Shown here: in pieces, positions 8,438 to 16,055 of the stretch | Layout: every line of letters begins with the position of its first letter | How positions within the stretch are numbered: the first letter of the stretch is position 1 | Assembly: GCA_966210515.1 (NCBI GenBank) | Contig: CBIHLM010000001.1 | Coordinates: forward strand, 139,415-203,414 | Length of the DNA: 64,000 nucleotides | Direction: 5' to 3' | Source: Paradesertivirga sp966210515 | GTDB taxonomy: Bacteria > Bacteroidota > Bacteroidia > Sphingobacteriales > Sphingobacteriaceae | Position numbers and translations under genes: made by a program | Notes under the pieces: generated by a model | Told to the model about the DNA's origin: nothing | The model's input: only the letters and a program-made list of their open reading frames with translations | Database searches by the model: none

Positions 8438-8929
8438 TCACTTTAGTTTTAATAGCAGATTAAGCTTATTAAGCATCTTGATCCAGCTTTGATAGGCGCC
8501 CGTTTTTTTAGCTTCTTCTTCCGACACGGTCTGATGAATGCTAACTTTGGTTTGCTGTCCGATCGACTCAAAAGTGACAGTCGTGATTTGCGTTTCGGGC
8601 CAGTCTGAAGTTTTCCCAGCGTCAACCGAACTTACGGAATTGCCGGCTTCGTCTGACATCACCATAGTGAAAACTAATTTTTGATCTTGGATCACTTCCA
8701 TGTAGGTCCCTTTAACCCAACATTCTCCATGCACGGGGTCATGAATGCAAGAATGAAAATTACCGCCTTGGGCTATATCAATAGCTTTAAATTCAATTGT
8801 ACATCCATCAGGTGCATACCAATGCTTCAGTTGTTCTGGATTTGTCCAGGCACCGAATACAACATCCCTTGGAGCATCGAATAGGTGGGTGATCAAGAGC
8901 TCTTTTTTGTCTAAATTCATAACTGTCAT
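8438..8929 (-). CDS. SRPBCC (AHSA1-like) domain protein
   Basis: A 163-aa cytoplasmic protein of the START/Bet v1-like SRPBCC superfamily, AHSA1 subgroup. The family signature is visible as FDAPRDVVFGAWTNPEQLKHWY at residues 17-38, followed by the beta strands and a long C-terminal helix ending SWIKMLNKLNLLLK. Such proteins are usually paired with an ArsR-type repressor, as here: the start codon overlaps the stop of the repressor gene by 4 nt (ATGA), implying translational coupling. The fold provides a hydrophobic pocket; the ligand is unknown. Confidence 0.85.
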   Translation of the reverse strand: MTVMNLDKKELLITHLFDAPRDVVFGAWTNPEQLKHWYAPDGCTIEFKAIDIAQGGNFHSCIHDPVHGECWVKGTYMEVIQDQKLVFTMVMSDEAGNSVSSVDAGKTSDWPETQITTVTFESIGQQTKVSIHQTVSEEEAKKTGAYQSWIKMLNKLNLLLKLK

Positions 8930-9243
8930 TTTTCTATTTCCTTAAGAAATTTATCTAACTTTTCAAATCGCTGGTTCCATAACTTCCGCGACTCAGTTAC
9001 CCAATTGGTCACCTCATTTAATGACCCAAGTTGTGCTTCACAAATCTGTTCCCGTCCTTTTTGGCTCATTGAGATGATGCCACACTCATTAAGGATTTTG
9101 ATGTGTTTGGCAATCGCCTGTTTACTCATACCAAAATCTTCACCAATCTGGGTAATGTTAAGCGGTCCCTGGGCCAATTTGCTAATGATCATCCTCCTTG
9201 TAGGGTCAGCTATAGCCTGAAATACATCTCGTCTTTCTATCAT
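8926..9243 (-). CDS. ArsR-family winged-helix repressor paired with SRPBCC
   Basis: A 105-aa winged helix-turn-helix regulator. The opening RDVFQAIADPTRRMIISKLA and the recognition region FGMSKQAIAKHIKILNECG at about residues 38-56 are typical of the ArsR subgroup that precedes AHSA1 proteins. The metal-binding ELCVC motif of arsenic-type ArsR is absent, so metal sensing is unlikely. Two palindromes directly upstream of the start are the probable operators, which points to autorepression of the three-gene operon. The inducer is unknown. Confidence 0.9.
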   Translation of the reverse strand: MIERRDVFQAIADPTRRMIISKLAQGPLNITQIGEDFGMSKQAIAKHIKILNECGIISMSQKGREQICEAQLGSLNEVTNWVTESRKLWNQRFEKLDKFLKEIEK

Positions 9244-9246
9244 AAT

Positions 9247-9289
9247 ACAACCAAATGGTTGTCAAATATAAAAACAACCATTTGGTTGT
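9247..9289 (-). promoter_or_regulatory. Twin palindromic operator for the ArsR-type repressor
   Basis: Two 16-nt palindromes, 9247-9262 and 9274-9289, each have perfect arms ACAACCA and TGGTTGT around 2 nt (AA in one, TT in the other). Their centres are 27 nt apart. The first begins 3 nt upstream of the repressor start codon. A -7-like TATTTTG (minus strand, about 9292-9298) abuts the outer site, so a bound repressor would block the promoter. Confidence 0.85.
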
Positions 9290-9362
9290 CAAAATATTTT
9301 CCTTAAAAAGTTTGCGGGGCAAAGAAGTTGAAATCAAGCTTTCATTGTAGCACCGGAGTGGT

Positions 9363-9400
9363 ATCCGGCGGAGGCAGGAAAAAAGTAAGGAATTAAAAAA
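9363..9400 (+). repeat. 38-nt repeat, copy 1 (upstream of the PAS gene)
   Basis: This stretch, starting ATCCGGCGG and ending AGGAATTAAAAAA, recurs at 12273-12310 with about 4-5 differences. The two copies flank the six-PAS gene in direct orientation. The surrounding 9300-9667 gap shows no other feature I can support. Confidence 0.6.
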
Positions 9401-9667
9401 AGAAGATAGGACTCGGTTCGGACCGCTGCCAACATTTTAAGCCAAATTCACTCATTTATAGATCTATAGAGTTTAAATAAACGAAACTTAGTTGGGCATG
9501 CATTTAAATTGCTAACAAATCTTAGATAACCCAATTCCTTTAGAATTAAATAAGCAACTTTACATCTCTACTGCCGTACAATGATAATATCTATAACCAG
9601 TTTTTTATAAAGCAAAGGTTCGTGCTTCCATTTTTGATACTGCTGATAGGACCCGATATTGACAACT

Positions 9668-12250
9668 ATGATAAACCTGGAACTGCTTTTTAATGCTTTG
9701 CCTACTCCCTGCTTACTATTATTGAGTGATACGCCTCGTTTCACAATTATAGGCGCTAACAATGCTTACTGCATTGCCACAAATACCTGCGAAGAAGACC
9801 TGATCAATAAAGGAATATTTGAAGCTTTTCCGGATAATCCAAATGATCCCCGGGCAACTGGTGTCAAAAATCTGACAGCATCGCTGGAGTTAGTTATTGA
9901 AACCAGACGTACTCAAAAATTGGATATTCAGAACTATGATATTCCAGTACGAGGCACCGCCGAATTTGAAGAGAAATACTGGCGAGCGGAAAACTCACCG
10001 GTTTTAAATGAACGTGCTGAGATTGAATATATAATTCATAGTGTAAGCGATATAACTGAAAAAATCAAGGCTGAAGAACAACACAAAATTGCAGAGCTGT
10101 TAATAACCGACAGTGAGGCGAAACACCGTGCTTTTTTCGAGAATAGCATGGATGGAATTTTATTGACAATAACTGATGGTCAAATTATTGCAGCCAATCC
10201 CGCAGCCTGCGAAATCTTCGGAATGACAGAAAAGGAGATCTGTGATGCGGGGAGATTCGGCCTTGCAGATACGACAGACCCTCGTTTAAACCAATTGCTG
10301 GACGAACGACAACTTAAAGGCAAAGCAATGGGAGAACTTACTCTCATTCGTAAAGATGGCAGTAAATTTCCCGGCGAACTTACCTCATCCGTATTTAAAG
10401 ATAGTCGTGGAGAAACAAAAACTTGCATGATCGTTCGTGATATAACGAATCGTAAAGAAGCTGAAAGAAACATACTCACGACATCTAGGGAACTGCAAGA
10501 GGCCCTGGATGGTCTCAGTAAAATAATGGATTCATCTTTAGATGTAATTTGCACCATGGATGAAGCCGGCAAGTTTGTTAAGGTAAGTGCGGCAGCGGAA
10601 AAGATGTGGGGCTATAAGCCGCAAGAGTTAATTAGTAAACATTATATAGATTTTGTTTGGGCCGAAGACCATGACCGAACATACCAGGCCGCAGCAGAAA
10701 TTATGTCGGGCCATACAATGACCAATTTCCAAAACCACTATGTGCGTAAAAACGGGACAAAAGCTCCCAATGTTTGGTCTATGAAATGGAATGATACTGA
10801 GAAAATCATGTATTGTATAGCCAAAGACATAACCGAGACAAAAGGTCTGGAAAAAGCCTTCGAAATTGAAAGACAATGGTTTCATGATTTGTACTCTCAG
10901 GCTCCATCCTGCATGGGAATTCTAAAGGGACCAAACCATATATATGAGCTCGCAAACCCTCTTTATTTACAGTTAATTGGAAAAAGCGAAATTATCGGCA
11001 AAACAGTAAAAGAAGTATTACCCGAACTGGAAGCCCAGGGAATTTTTAATTTTTTAGATACAGTTTATGAAACCGGCCAAACTTTTTCTGCGAATGAGAT
11101 GCTCGTCAAATTTGATCTTCGGGGTACCGGAGAGCTCAGTGACACCTATTTAAATTTCATATATCAGGCGCATAGAAGCCATGATGGCTCTATCGATGGT
11201 ATCTTCTTTTTTGCCGTAGATGTAACCGAACAGGTATTATCCCGAAAAAAAATAGAAGAGAATAAAAAACACTATAAACAGTTGATCCAGGAATTACCGA
11301 TAGCGACGTATTCATGCGACGCTAAAGGACGTATATTAATATACAATAAAGCGGCTGCTGAACTGTGGGGCAGAGAACCTGAAATCGGAAAAGACTTATG
11401 GTGTGGCTCAGGGAAGATGCACACCATTGACGGCGATCTCCTTCCTCCCGATTCCTGCGCGATGGCAGTGGCTTTAAAAGACGGCAGGGCAATAACTCAT
11501 AAAGAAGTAATAATTGAGCGCCCGAACGGAGATAAGCGAAACGTGATTCCTCACCCTGTTCCTCTCATTGATTCATCCGGACGGGTAACAGGGGCTGTTA
11601 ATATGCTAACCGATATAACAGAAAAAAAGCAGCATGAAACTGCTTTAAGATTAAAAGAACAGCGCTTTAAAGCTTTAGTACAAGAAGGATCCGATTTGAT
11701 TAGTATCCTGGATGAAAAACAGTGCTACACGTATTTAAGCCCAGCCTATACAAGCATTCTCGGAATTAAATACGAAGAATTAATCGGGCTTAAAGCGTTG
11801 GATCGGATTCATGAGGATGACAGGGAAACGGTTTATCAAACGTCCGCGCGTTTAATGACTGAAAAACGTGTTCAATTTTTGCCCTATAGATATAGGGTTG
11901 GCAAAGGTAAATACCGCTGGTTAGAATCTCTAGCCACCAATCTGCTCGATGATACTTCTGTTCAGGGTTTCCTCTTTAATTCAAAAGATATTACAGATCG
12001 GATGAACTATATTCAGGCGATTGAAGATCAAAATGCAAGATTGAGAGAAATTGCCTGGATACAATCCCATGTGGTTAGAGCCCCTGTAGCCCGTATTATG
12101 GGTTTGATCGAATTATTAAAAAACTATAAAGACAGCATCGACGAAACCGAACTTTTGAATCACATTTATGATTCGACTCATGAACTTGATCGGTTAATTA
12201 AAGAAATCGTTGATAAAACTCAAAAAATTGATTTAGAGTCGCCTCGATAG
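9668..12250 (+). CDS. Six-PAS sensor protein with DHp-like helix and no ATPase domain
   Basis: About 860 aa with no membrane segment, so cytoplasmic. Six PAS units can be placed at about residues 5-133, 150-268, 280-395, 402-525, 535-660 and 662-785, most closed by a PAC-type ending such as VSDITEK, VRDITNRKEAE or AKDITET. The last 70 residues hold a coiled segment with WIQSHVVRAPVARIMGLIE, which looks like the His-containing dimerisation helix of HisKA (candidate phospho-His in SHVVRAP). The protein then stops, with no N, G1 or G2 box. It could dimerise and sense signals but not autophosphorylate. A TTG at 9659 is also in frame; the ATG at 9668 is preferred. Confidence 0.8.
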   Translation: MINLELLFNALPTPCLLLLSDTPRFTIIGANNAYCIATNTCEEDLINKGIFEAFPDNPNDPRATGVKNLTASLELVIETRRTQKLDIQNYDIPVRGTAEFEEKYWRAENSPVLNERAEIEYIIHSVSDITEKIKAEEQHKIAELLITDSEAKHRAFFENSMDGILLTITDGQIIAANPAACEIFGMTEKEICDAGRFGLADTTDPRLNQLLDERQLKGKAMGELTLIRKDGSKFPGELTSSVFKDSRGETKTCMIVRDITNRKEAERNILTTSRELQEALDGLSKIMDSSLDVICTMDEAGKFVKVSAAAEKMWGYKPQELISKHYIDFVWAEDHDRTYQAAAEIMSGHTMTNFQNHYVRKNGTKAPNVWSMKWNDTEKIMYCIAKDITETKGLEKAFEIERQWFHDLYSQAPSCMGILKGPNHIYELANPLYLQLIGKSEIIGKTVKEVLPELEAQGIFNFLDTVYETGQTFSANEMLVKFDLRGTGELSDTYLNFIYQAHRSHDGSIDGIFFFAVDVTEQVLSRKKIEENKKHYKQLIQELPIATYSCDAKGRILIYNKAAAELWGREPEIGKDLWCGSGKMHTIDGDLLPPDSCAMAVALKDGRAITHKEVIIERPNGDKRNVIPHPVPLIDSSGRVTGAVNMLTDITEKKQHETALRLKEQRFKALVQEGSDLISILDEKQCYTYLSPAYTSILGIKYEELIGLKALDRIHEDDRETVYQTSARLMTEKRVQFLPYRYRVGKGKYRWLESLATNLLDDTSVQGFLFNSKDITDRMNYIQAIEDQNARLREIAWIQSHVVRAPVARIMGLIELLKNYKDSIDETELLNHIYDSTHELDRLIKEIVDKTQKIDLESPR

Positions 12251-12272
12251 TTCAATAAGCTCTCAGGGCACC

Positions 12273-12310
12273 ATCCGGCGGGAGGCACGATAAAGTGAGG
12301 AATTAAAAAA
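12273..12310 (+). repeat. 38-nt repeat, copy 2 (downstream of the PAS gene)
   Basis: Direct repeat of 9363-9400. Its A-run at the 3' end also supplies, on the other strand, the T-run of the tRNA-His terminator. Confidence 0.6.
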
Positions 12311-12340
12311 GCCGTCTTCAAATTTCTCTGAAGACGACTT
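12302..12340 (-). terminator. Terminator of tRNA-His
   Basis: On the minus strand GTCGTCTTCA pairs with TGAAGACGGC around an 8-nt loop and is followed by six T. It starts a few nt after the tRNA 3' end. Confidence 0.85.
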
Positions 12341-12343
12341 TCG

Positions 12344-12417
12344 GGTGGATGATGGGGCTCGAACCCACGACCCTCGGCACCACAAACCAATGCTCTAACC
12401 AACTGAGCTACAACCAC
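12344..12417 (-). tRNA. tRNA-His (GTG)
   Basis: Read on the minus strand, the cloverleaf is complete: acceptor GTGGTTG with CATCCAC, D arm GCTC/GAGC, anticodon stem TTGGT/GCCGA with loop TTGTGGT (anticodon GTG), and T arm GTGGG/CCCAT with loop TTCGAGC. A G precedes position 1 and the discriminator is C, the pair expected for G-1 in histidine tRNA; with G-1 the 5' end is 12418. The 3' CCA is not encoded (CCGA follows). One acceptor pair (5-68) is T-T instead of T-A. Confidence 0.93.
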
Positions 12418-12588
12418 CGTATTGAGCGACAAAATTAATAATCTTTCTACTAAAATCAAGATTAATTTATTAAAATTTTACCAACCTCCATTCCAATTTA
12501 CAAAGCACTGATAAACAATATTCTAATTTTTATTTGACACTATCTTCCCTCGTCTTTAAAAACAAAATCTTATACTTGAAGCGAGAAG

Positions 12589-13065
12589 ATGATAGAATTA
12601 TTTACAGACGGAGCCTCAAGCGGAAACCCGGGACCCGGTGGTTACGGCACAATTCTGCGTGCCGGACAACATTATAAAGAACTATCCGGCGGATTCAGAA
12701 AAACCACCAATAACAGGATGGAATTACTGGCTGTTATCGTCGGACTCGAAGCATTAAAAAAACCGGGACAGGAAGTAACAGTATATACCGACTCTAAATA
12801 CGTGGCCGATGCTGTAGAGAAAAAATGGGTATTTGGCTGGGCCGCAAAAGGCTTTGCTGGTAAAAAAAACAAAGATTTATGGATCCGCTTCCTTTCGGTA
12901 TACAAACTCCATAAAGTTCGTTTTCAATGGATCAAAGGGCACGCCGGGCACCCTGAAAATGAACGCTGCGACCGTTTAGCAGTCGCAGCATATCAGCAAA
13001 GAGATAAATTAGATATAGATTCAGTATTTGAAGTAGAGTGTAAAAAAACTGAAGGGCTTCTTTAG
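12589..13065 (+). CDS. rnhA: Ribonuclease HI
   Basis: A 158-aa enzyme that cuts the RNA strand of RNA-DNA hybrids, needed for removal of primers and R-loops. The four catalytic carboxylates are in place: D7 in FTDGASSGNPGPGGYG, E45 in NNRMELLAVI, D68 in VYTDSKYV and D128 in NERCDRLAV; the loop His region KGHAGHPENE is also present. Length is normal for bacterial RNase HI. The start ATG follows a GAGAAG Shine-Dalgarno-like stretch. The 3' end shares 4 nt with the convergent fbp gene. Confidence 0.97.
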   Translation: MIELFTDGASSGNPGPGGYGTILRAGQHYKELSGGFRKTTNNRMELLAVIVGLEALKKPGQEVTVYTDSKYVADAVEKKWVFGWAAKGFAGKKNKDLWIRFLSVYKLHKVRFQWIKGHAGHPENERCDRLAVAAYQQRDKLDIDSVFEVECKKTEGLL

Positions 13066-14132
13066 CTTGCCACCTTAGTCTTTAATTCTACTGTTTTACC
13101 TTTATCTTCTTTCTTCAGGCTCATTTCCGGAGAATATTTCATCATCATTTCTTCAGCTTTTCTAACCATATTTTCTGAACCTACAAAAATAGAACAGCGC
13201 TGATGTAAGGATTCAACTTCCATTTCTAATATTCGTTGAAAACCATCGGTAGCCCTGCCGCCTGCCTGCTCAATTATAAAAGCCATCGGATTGCATTCGT
13301 ATACCAAACGCAACTTGCCTTTCGGCGAACTTGAGGTTGGAGGATAAAGAAATATTCCGCCTTTTATCATATTTCTATGCATATCTGCAATCATAGAACC
13401 GATATAGCGTGAAGAATACGGGCGCTTTGTAGATGCATCTTCTTCCTGGCAAAACTTGATGTATTTTTTCACCCCATCCGGAAAATTAATATAGTTCCCT
13501 TCATTGATAGAATAAATATAACCGTCTTGCGGAATGGTCATATCGGGATGCGACAGGCAAAACTCACCAATCGACGGATCAAGAGTAAACCCGTTAACAC
13601 CTTTTCCGGTAGTATAAACAAGCATGGTCGACGATCCGTAAACCACATATCCGGCGGCAACCTGTTCTGTGCCACGCTGTAAGGCATCCTCGAGTGTCGG
13701 CTTACCCTCAGTACTTTTTCTGCGGTAAATCGAAAAGATAGTTCCTACAGAAACATTCACATCAATATTCGATGATCCGTCAAGCGGATCAATGGCTACG
13801 ATATATTTAGCATTATCAGATACGTCGGATTCAATAAAAACAGGATCATCATTTTCTTCGGAGACTACCAGGCAACATTCGCCTCCGCAGGTTAAGGCAG
13901 AAATAAATTGATGATTGGCAAAAACATCGAGCATTTTCTGTGACTCACCATGACTGTTCGTGGTCCCGGCCTCTCCGATGATGTCTACCAATCCCGCTTT
14001 ATTTACTTCGCGGTTTACAATTTTTGCTGCTATCCCAATATCACGCAAAAGACGTGACAGCTCCCCCTTAGCATAAGGGAAGTCTTTTTGCTTTTCAATG
14101 ATGAACTGACCTAGTGTTTTTACTACCGACAT
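13062..14132 (-). CDS. fbp: Class I fructose-1,6-bisphosphatase
   Basis: A 356-aa gluconeogenic enzyme that dephosphorylates fructose 1,6-bisphosphate to fructose 6-phosphate. Metal-site motif DPLDGSSNIDVN, NEGNY, the YIGSMIADMHRNMIKGGIF segment and the late CNPMAFIIEQAGG segment are all present. It is a little longer than typical (about 335 aa), with the extra residues in a charged C-terminal tail. Its stop codon overlaps the stop of rnhA on the opposite strand. The phosphoesterase gene lies 23 nt upstream on the same strand and may be co-transcribed. Confidence 0.97.
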   Translation of the reverse strand: MSVVKTLGQFIIEKQKDFPYAKGELSRLLRDIGIAAKIVNREVNKAGLVDIIGEAGTTNSHGESQKMLDVFANHQFISALTCGGECCLVVSEENDDPVFIESDVSDNAKYIVAIDPLDGSSNIDVNVSVGTIFSIYRRKSTEGKPTLEDALQRGTEQVAAGYVVYGSSTMLVYTTGKGVNGFTLDPSIGEFCLSHPDMTIPQDGYIYSINEGNYINFPDGVKKYIKFCQEEDASTKRPYSSRYIGSMIADMHRNMIKGGIFLYPPTSSSPKGKLRLVYECNPMAFIIEQAGGRATDGFQRILEMEVESLHQRCSIFVGSENMVRKAEEMMMKYSPEMSLKKEDKGKTVELKTKVAS

Positions 14133-14155
14133 AACTACTTAGTGTATTTTTTACA

Positions 14156-14650
14156 TTATCTATTACCTAGTTCTATTACCTCCAAGGTATGAATTTTTTC
14201 CTCAGAAATGCAGAATCTAATAAGAGAACGCACTTTGTGCCAACCTTGTTTGCCAGCTGCACCAGGATTTAAGTGTAAAGTTCCAATTTTTTTATCAAAA
14301 ATCACCTTCAGGATATGCGAATGACCGGAAATAAAAATTTTAGGCGGGTTTAAATAAATTTGAGATTTTATTTGTGGCGCATATTTATCCGGATATCCTC
14401 CAATATGAGTCATCCAAACATCCACATTTTCACAATTAAATCGATTATGTTCGGGGTATACTGCGCGGATATCTTTCCCGTCAATATTACCATACACTCC
14501 GCGCAACGGTTTAAATGCAGCCAGGGCATCGGCGAGCTCTAAAGTTCCGAAATCTCCCGCATGCCATATCTCATCACAATTTTCAAAATGCTTGAAAACT
14601 TTATCGTCGAGGTAACTGTGAGTATCAGAAATAAGGCCGATGCGTGTCAT
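14156..14650 (-). CDS. YfcE/MJ0936-type metallophosphoesterase
   Basis: A 164-aa calcineurin-like phosphoesterase. The metal ligands appear in the usual order: ISDTH (D8, H10), HAGDFG, GNIDG, a His in MTHIGGY, and GHSHILK near residue 112. This small form hydrolyses phosphodiesters in vitro in its relatives; the natural substrate is unknown. It lies between trmN6 and fbp on the same strand with short gaps, so an operon trmN6-phosphoesterase-fbp is possible. Confidence 0.9.
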   Translation of the reverse strand: MTRIGLISDTHSYLDDKVFKHFENCDEIWHAGDFGTLELADALAAFKPLRGVYGNIDGKDIRAVYPEHNRFNCENVDVWMTHIGGYPDKYAPQIKSQIYLNPPKIFISGHSHILKVIFDKKIGTLHLNPGAAGKQGWHKVRSLIRFCISEEKIHTLEVIELGNR

Positions 14651-14688
14651 TGAATTATTCGTAAAAGAAATCAGGAAACTGCACCCCG

Positions 14689-15405
14689 TTAAAATATAGT
14701 TAAAAAATCTTTTAAAGCATTTTTATACTCAACAGAATAAACTTTCTCTGATTGATAAATTGTAAAAAGCTCTTCCCTGTCTTTCAATTCTTCAAAACCT
14801 AAGCCAATTATTTGCCGGTGAGTCGATTTAGACTCTGAGGATCTGATATTAATGATATGCCGCAGTTTAAGCTGATCATTTTTTAAGCCTTCATCTATAA
14901 TTTGCTTTGCTCCATCTAAGGGTAAAATAAAATAACATATACCGTTTTCTGTAAGATGACTTTCTGCGAACATAACTAATTCCTTAAAAAGAGTTTCGCT
15001 GGTATGTCTGGCCAATTGCTTCTGACTATCGGGATTTTTAAGCGAATTCGTAAAAAAGGGAGGATTGCTAACTATTAAATCATATTTCTTATGAGGCTGT
15101 TTCTGAGAGAACTTTTGAAAGGAATGTGGATATACCTTTAAACGAGCTGAAAACTTAGAATTTAAAAAGTTCTGTCCGGCTGTTTCAGCCGCTGAGCCAT
15201 CAATCTCAATAGCTTCAATAGTTGCACTTAAAAAACGCTGAGCAAGCATCAATGCAATTACCCCCGTTCCTGTCCCTATATCGAGAATTGAAGATGGATT
15301 TTCTGATTGAGCCAAAGCTCCCAGCAACACGCCATCAGTATTGATCTTCATACCACATCCAGCCTGGTTGACTGCGAATTGCTTGAAATGGAAAACATCT
15401 TTCAT
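14689..15405 (-). CDS. trmN6: tRNA1(Val) (adenine-37 N6)-methyltransferase, TrmN6
   Basis: A 238-aa class I SAM methyltransferase. Motif I is LDIGTGTGVIALMLAQ (about residues 41-56) and motif IV is SNPPFF (about 114-119), the N6-adenine signature. The N-terminus FHFKQFAVNQAGCGMKINTDGVLLG is typical of the YfiC/TrmN6 family, which modifies A37 of tRNA1(Val). It is transcribed toward the phosphoesterase gene with a 38-nt gap. Confidence 0.9.
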   Translation of the reverse strand: MKDVFHFKQFAVNQAGCGMKINTDGVLLGALAQSENPSSILDIGTGTGVIALMLAQRFLSATIEAIEIDGSAAETAGQNFLNSKFSARLKVYPHSFQKFSQKQPHKKYDLIVSNPPFFTNSLKNPDSQKQLARHTSETLFKELVMFAESHLTENGICYFILPLDGAKQIIDEGLKNDQLKLRHIINIRSSESKSTHRQIIGLGFEELKDREELFTIYQSEKVYSVEYKNALKDFLTIF

Positions 15406-15460
15406 ATTACAGTTCCAGAATTAAACCAGTGCTGCTTTTACTACACTCTGCTCTTCATTG

Positions 15461-15847
15461 TTATATTTCATAAAGCTCAAGAGGAAGCCTGTCAGGATCT
15501 GAAAAAAAGGTAAAGCGTTTACCTGTGAGCTCATCAAGCCGAACGGGCTCCACTTCCACATTGTTCAACTTTAAAAATTCTACTGAACGATCCAGATCAT
15601 CCGTAGCAAATGCCAGATGACGTAATCCACGCGCTTCGGGTCTTGACACTCGTTCTGGTGTATCCCGAAAGGAGAAAAGCTCTATCTGGGCGTCTCCGAT
15701 CCTTAAATCAAGTTTATATGACTCTCTCTCTCCGCGATACTGCTCTGAAATAATTTCAAGCCCCAATACTTCGGTGTAGAACTTCTTTGAAACAACATAG
15801 TCAGAACAGATGATCGCAACGTGATGTATAGAGCTGATGTTGAGCAT
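15461..15847 (-). CDS. VOC-family (glyoxalase-like) metalloprotein
   Basis: A 128-aa protein of the vicinal oxygen chelate superfamily. It starts IHHVAIICSDYVVSKKFYTE and ends SDPDRLPLELYEI; the His in IHHVAI, Glu in QIELFSF, His in LRHLAFA and Glu in LELYEI are the usual four metal ligands. This pattern matches the YaeR/GloA2 branch rather than classical glyoxalase I. The frame continues upstream to a TTG at 16048, but that part is read from the palindromic repeat and the purL terminator, so the ATG at 15847 is the start. Confidence 0.88.
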   Translation of the reverse strand: MLNISSIHHVAIICSDYVVSKKFYTEVLGLEIISEQYRGERESYKLDLRIGDAQIELFSFRDTPERVSRPEARGLRHLAFATDDLDRSVEFLKLNNVEVEPVRLDELTGKRFTFFSDPDRLPLELYEI

Positions 15848-15872
15848 AATTAAACAAAGATAAACCACTGCT

Positions 15873-15922
15873 CGTCGGGATTTGTAATCCCGACGCCTAT
15901 AAGTAAAGATTTGCAATCTGGG
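15873..15922. repeat. REP-like palindrome pair, second cluster
   Basis: At 15873-15895 the arms CGTCGGGATT and AATCCCGACG flank TGT and pair perfectly. At 15908-15920 AGATT and AATCT flank TGC. Spacing and loop match the cluster at 379-490, where CCTATAAGTA here corresponds to GCTATAATTA there. Confidence 0.75.
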
Positions 15923-16002
15923 TTCTAAACCATAGCACCACCCTCGGGACAAGTTTAATTCAAAGACGAGAATTGATTTTCCAATCTTCGAAACGTATAA
16001 AT

Positions 16003-16042
16003 AAAAAAACGCAGACAGTGTTCGATACACTGTCTGCGTTAA
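16003..16042 (-). terminator. Terminator of purL (dispersed hairpin type)
   Basis: The arms ACGCAGACAGTG and CACTGTCTGCGT pair perfectly around a 7-nt loop; on the minus strand a run of seven T follows. It begins about 14 nt past the purL stop. The same hairpin with five changes in 33 nt recurs at 49959-49991. Confidence 0.9.
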
Positions 16043-16055
16043 TACCAAGAAGAAC

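Noticed and set aside
9363..12310. Composite transposon carrying the PAS gene
   Set aside because: No transposase, terminal inverted repeats or target duplication; only short diverged direct repeats.
15848..16048. 67-residue N-terminal extension of the VOC protein
   Set aside because: It is read from the REP-like palindrome and the purL terminator and starts with TTG; VOC proteins begin at the chosen ATG.
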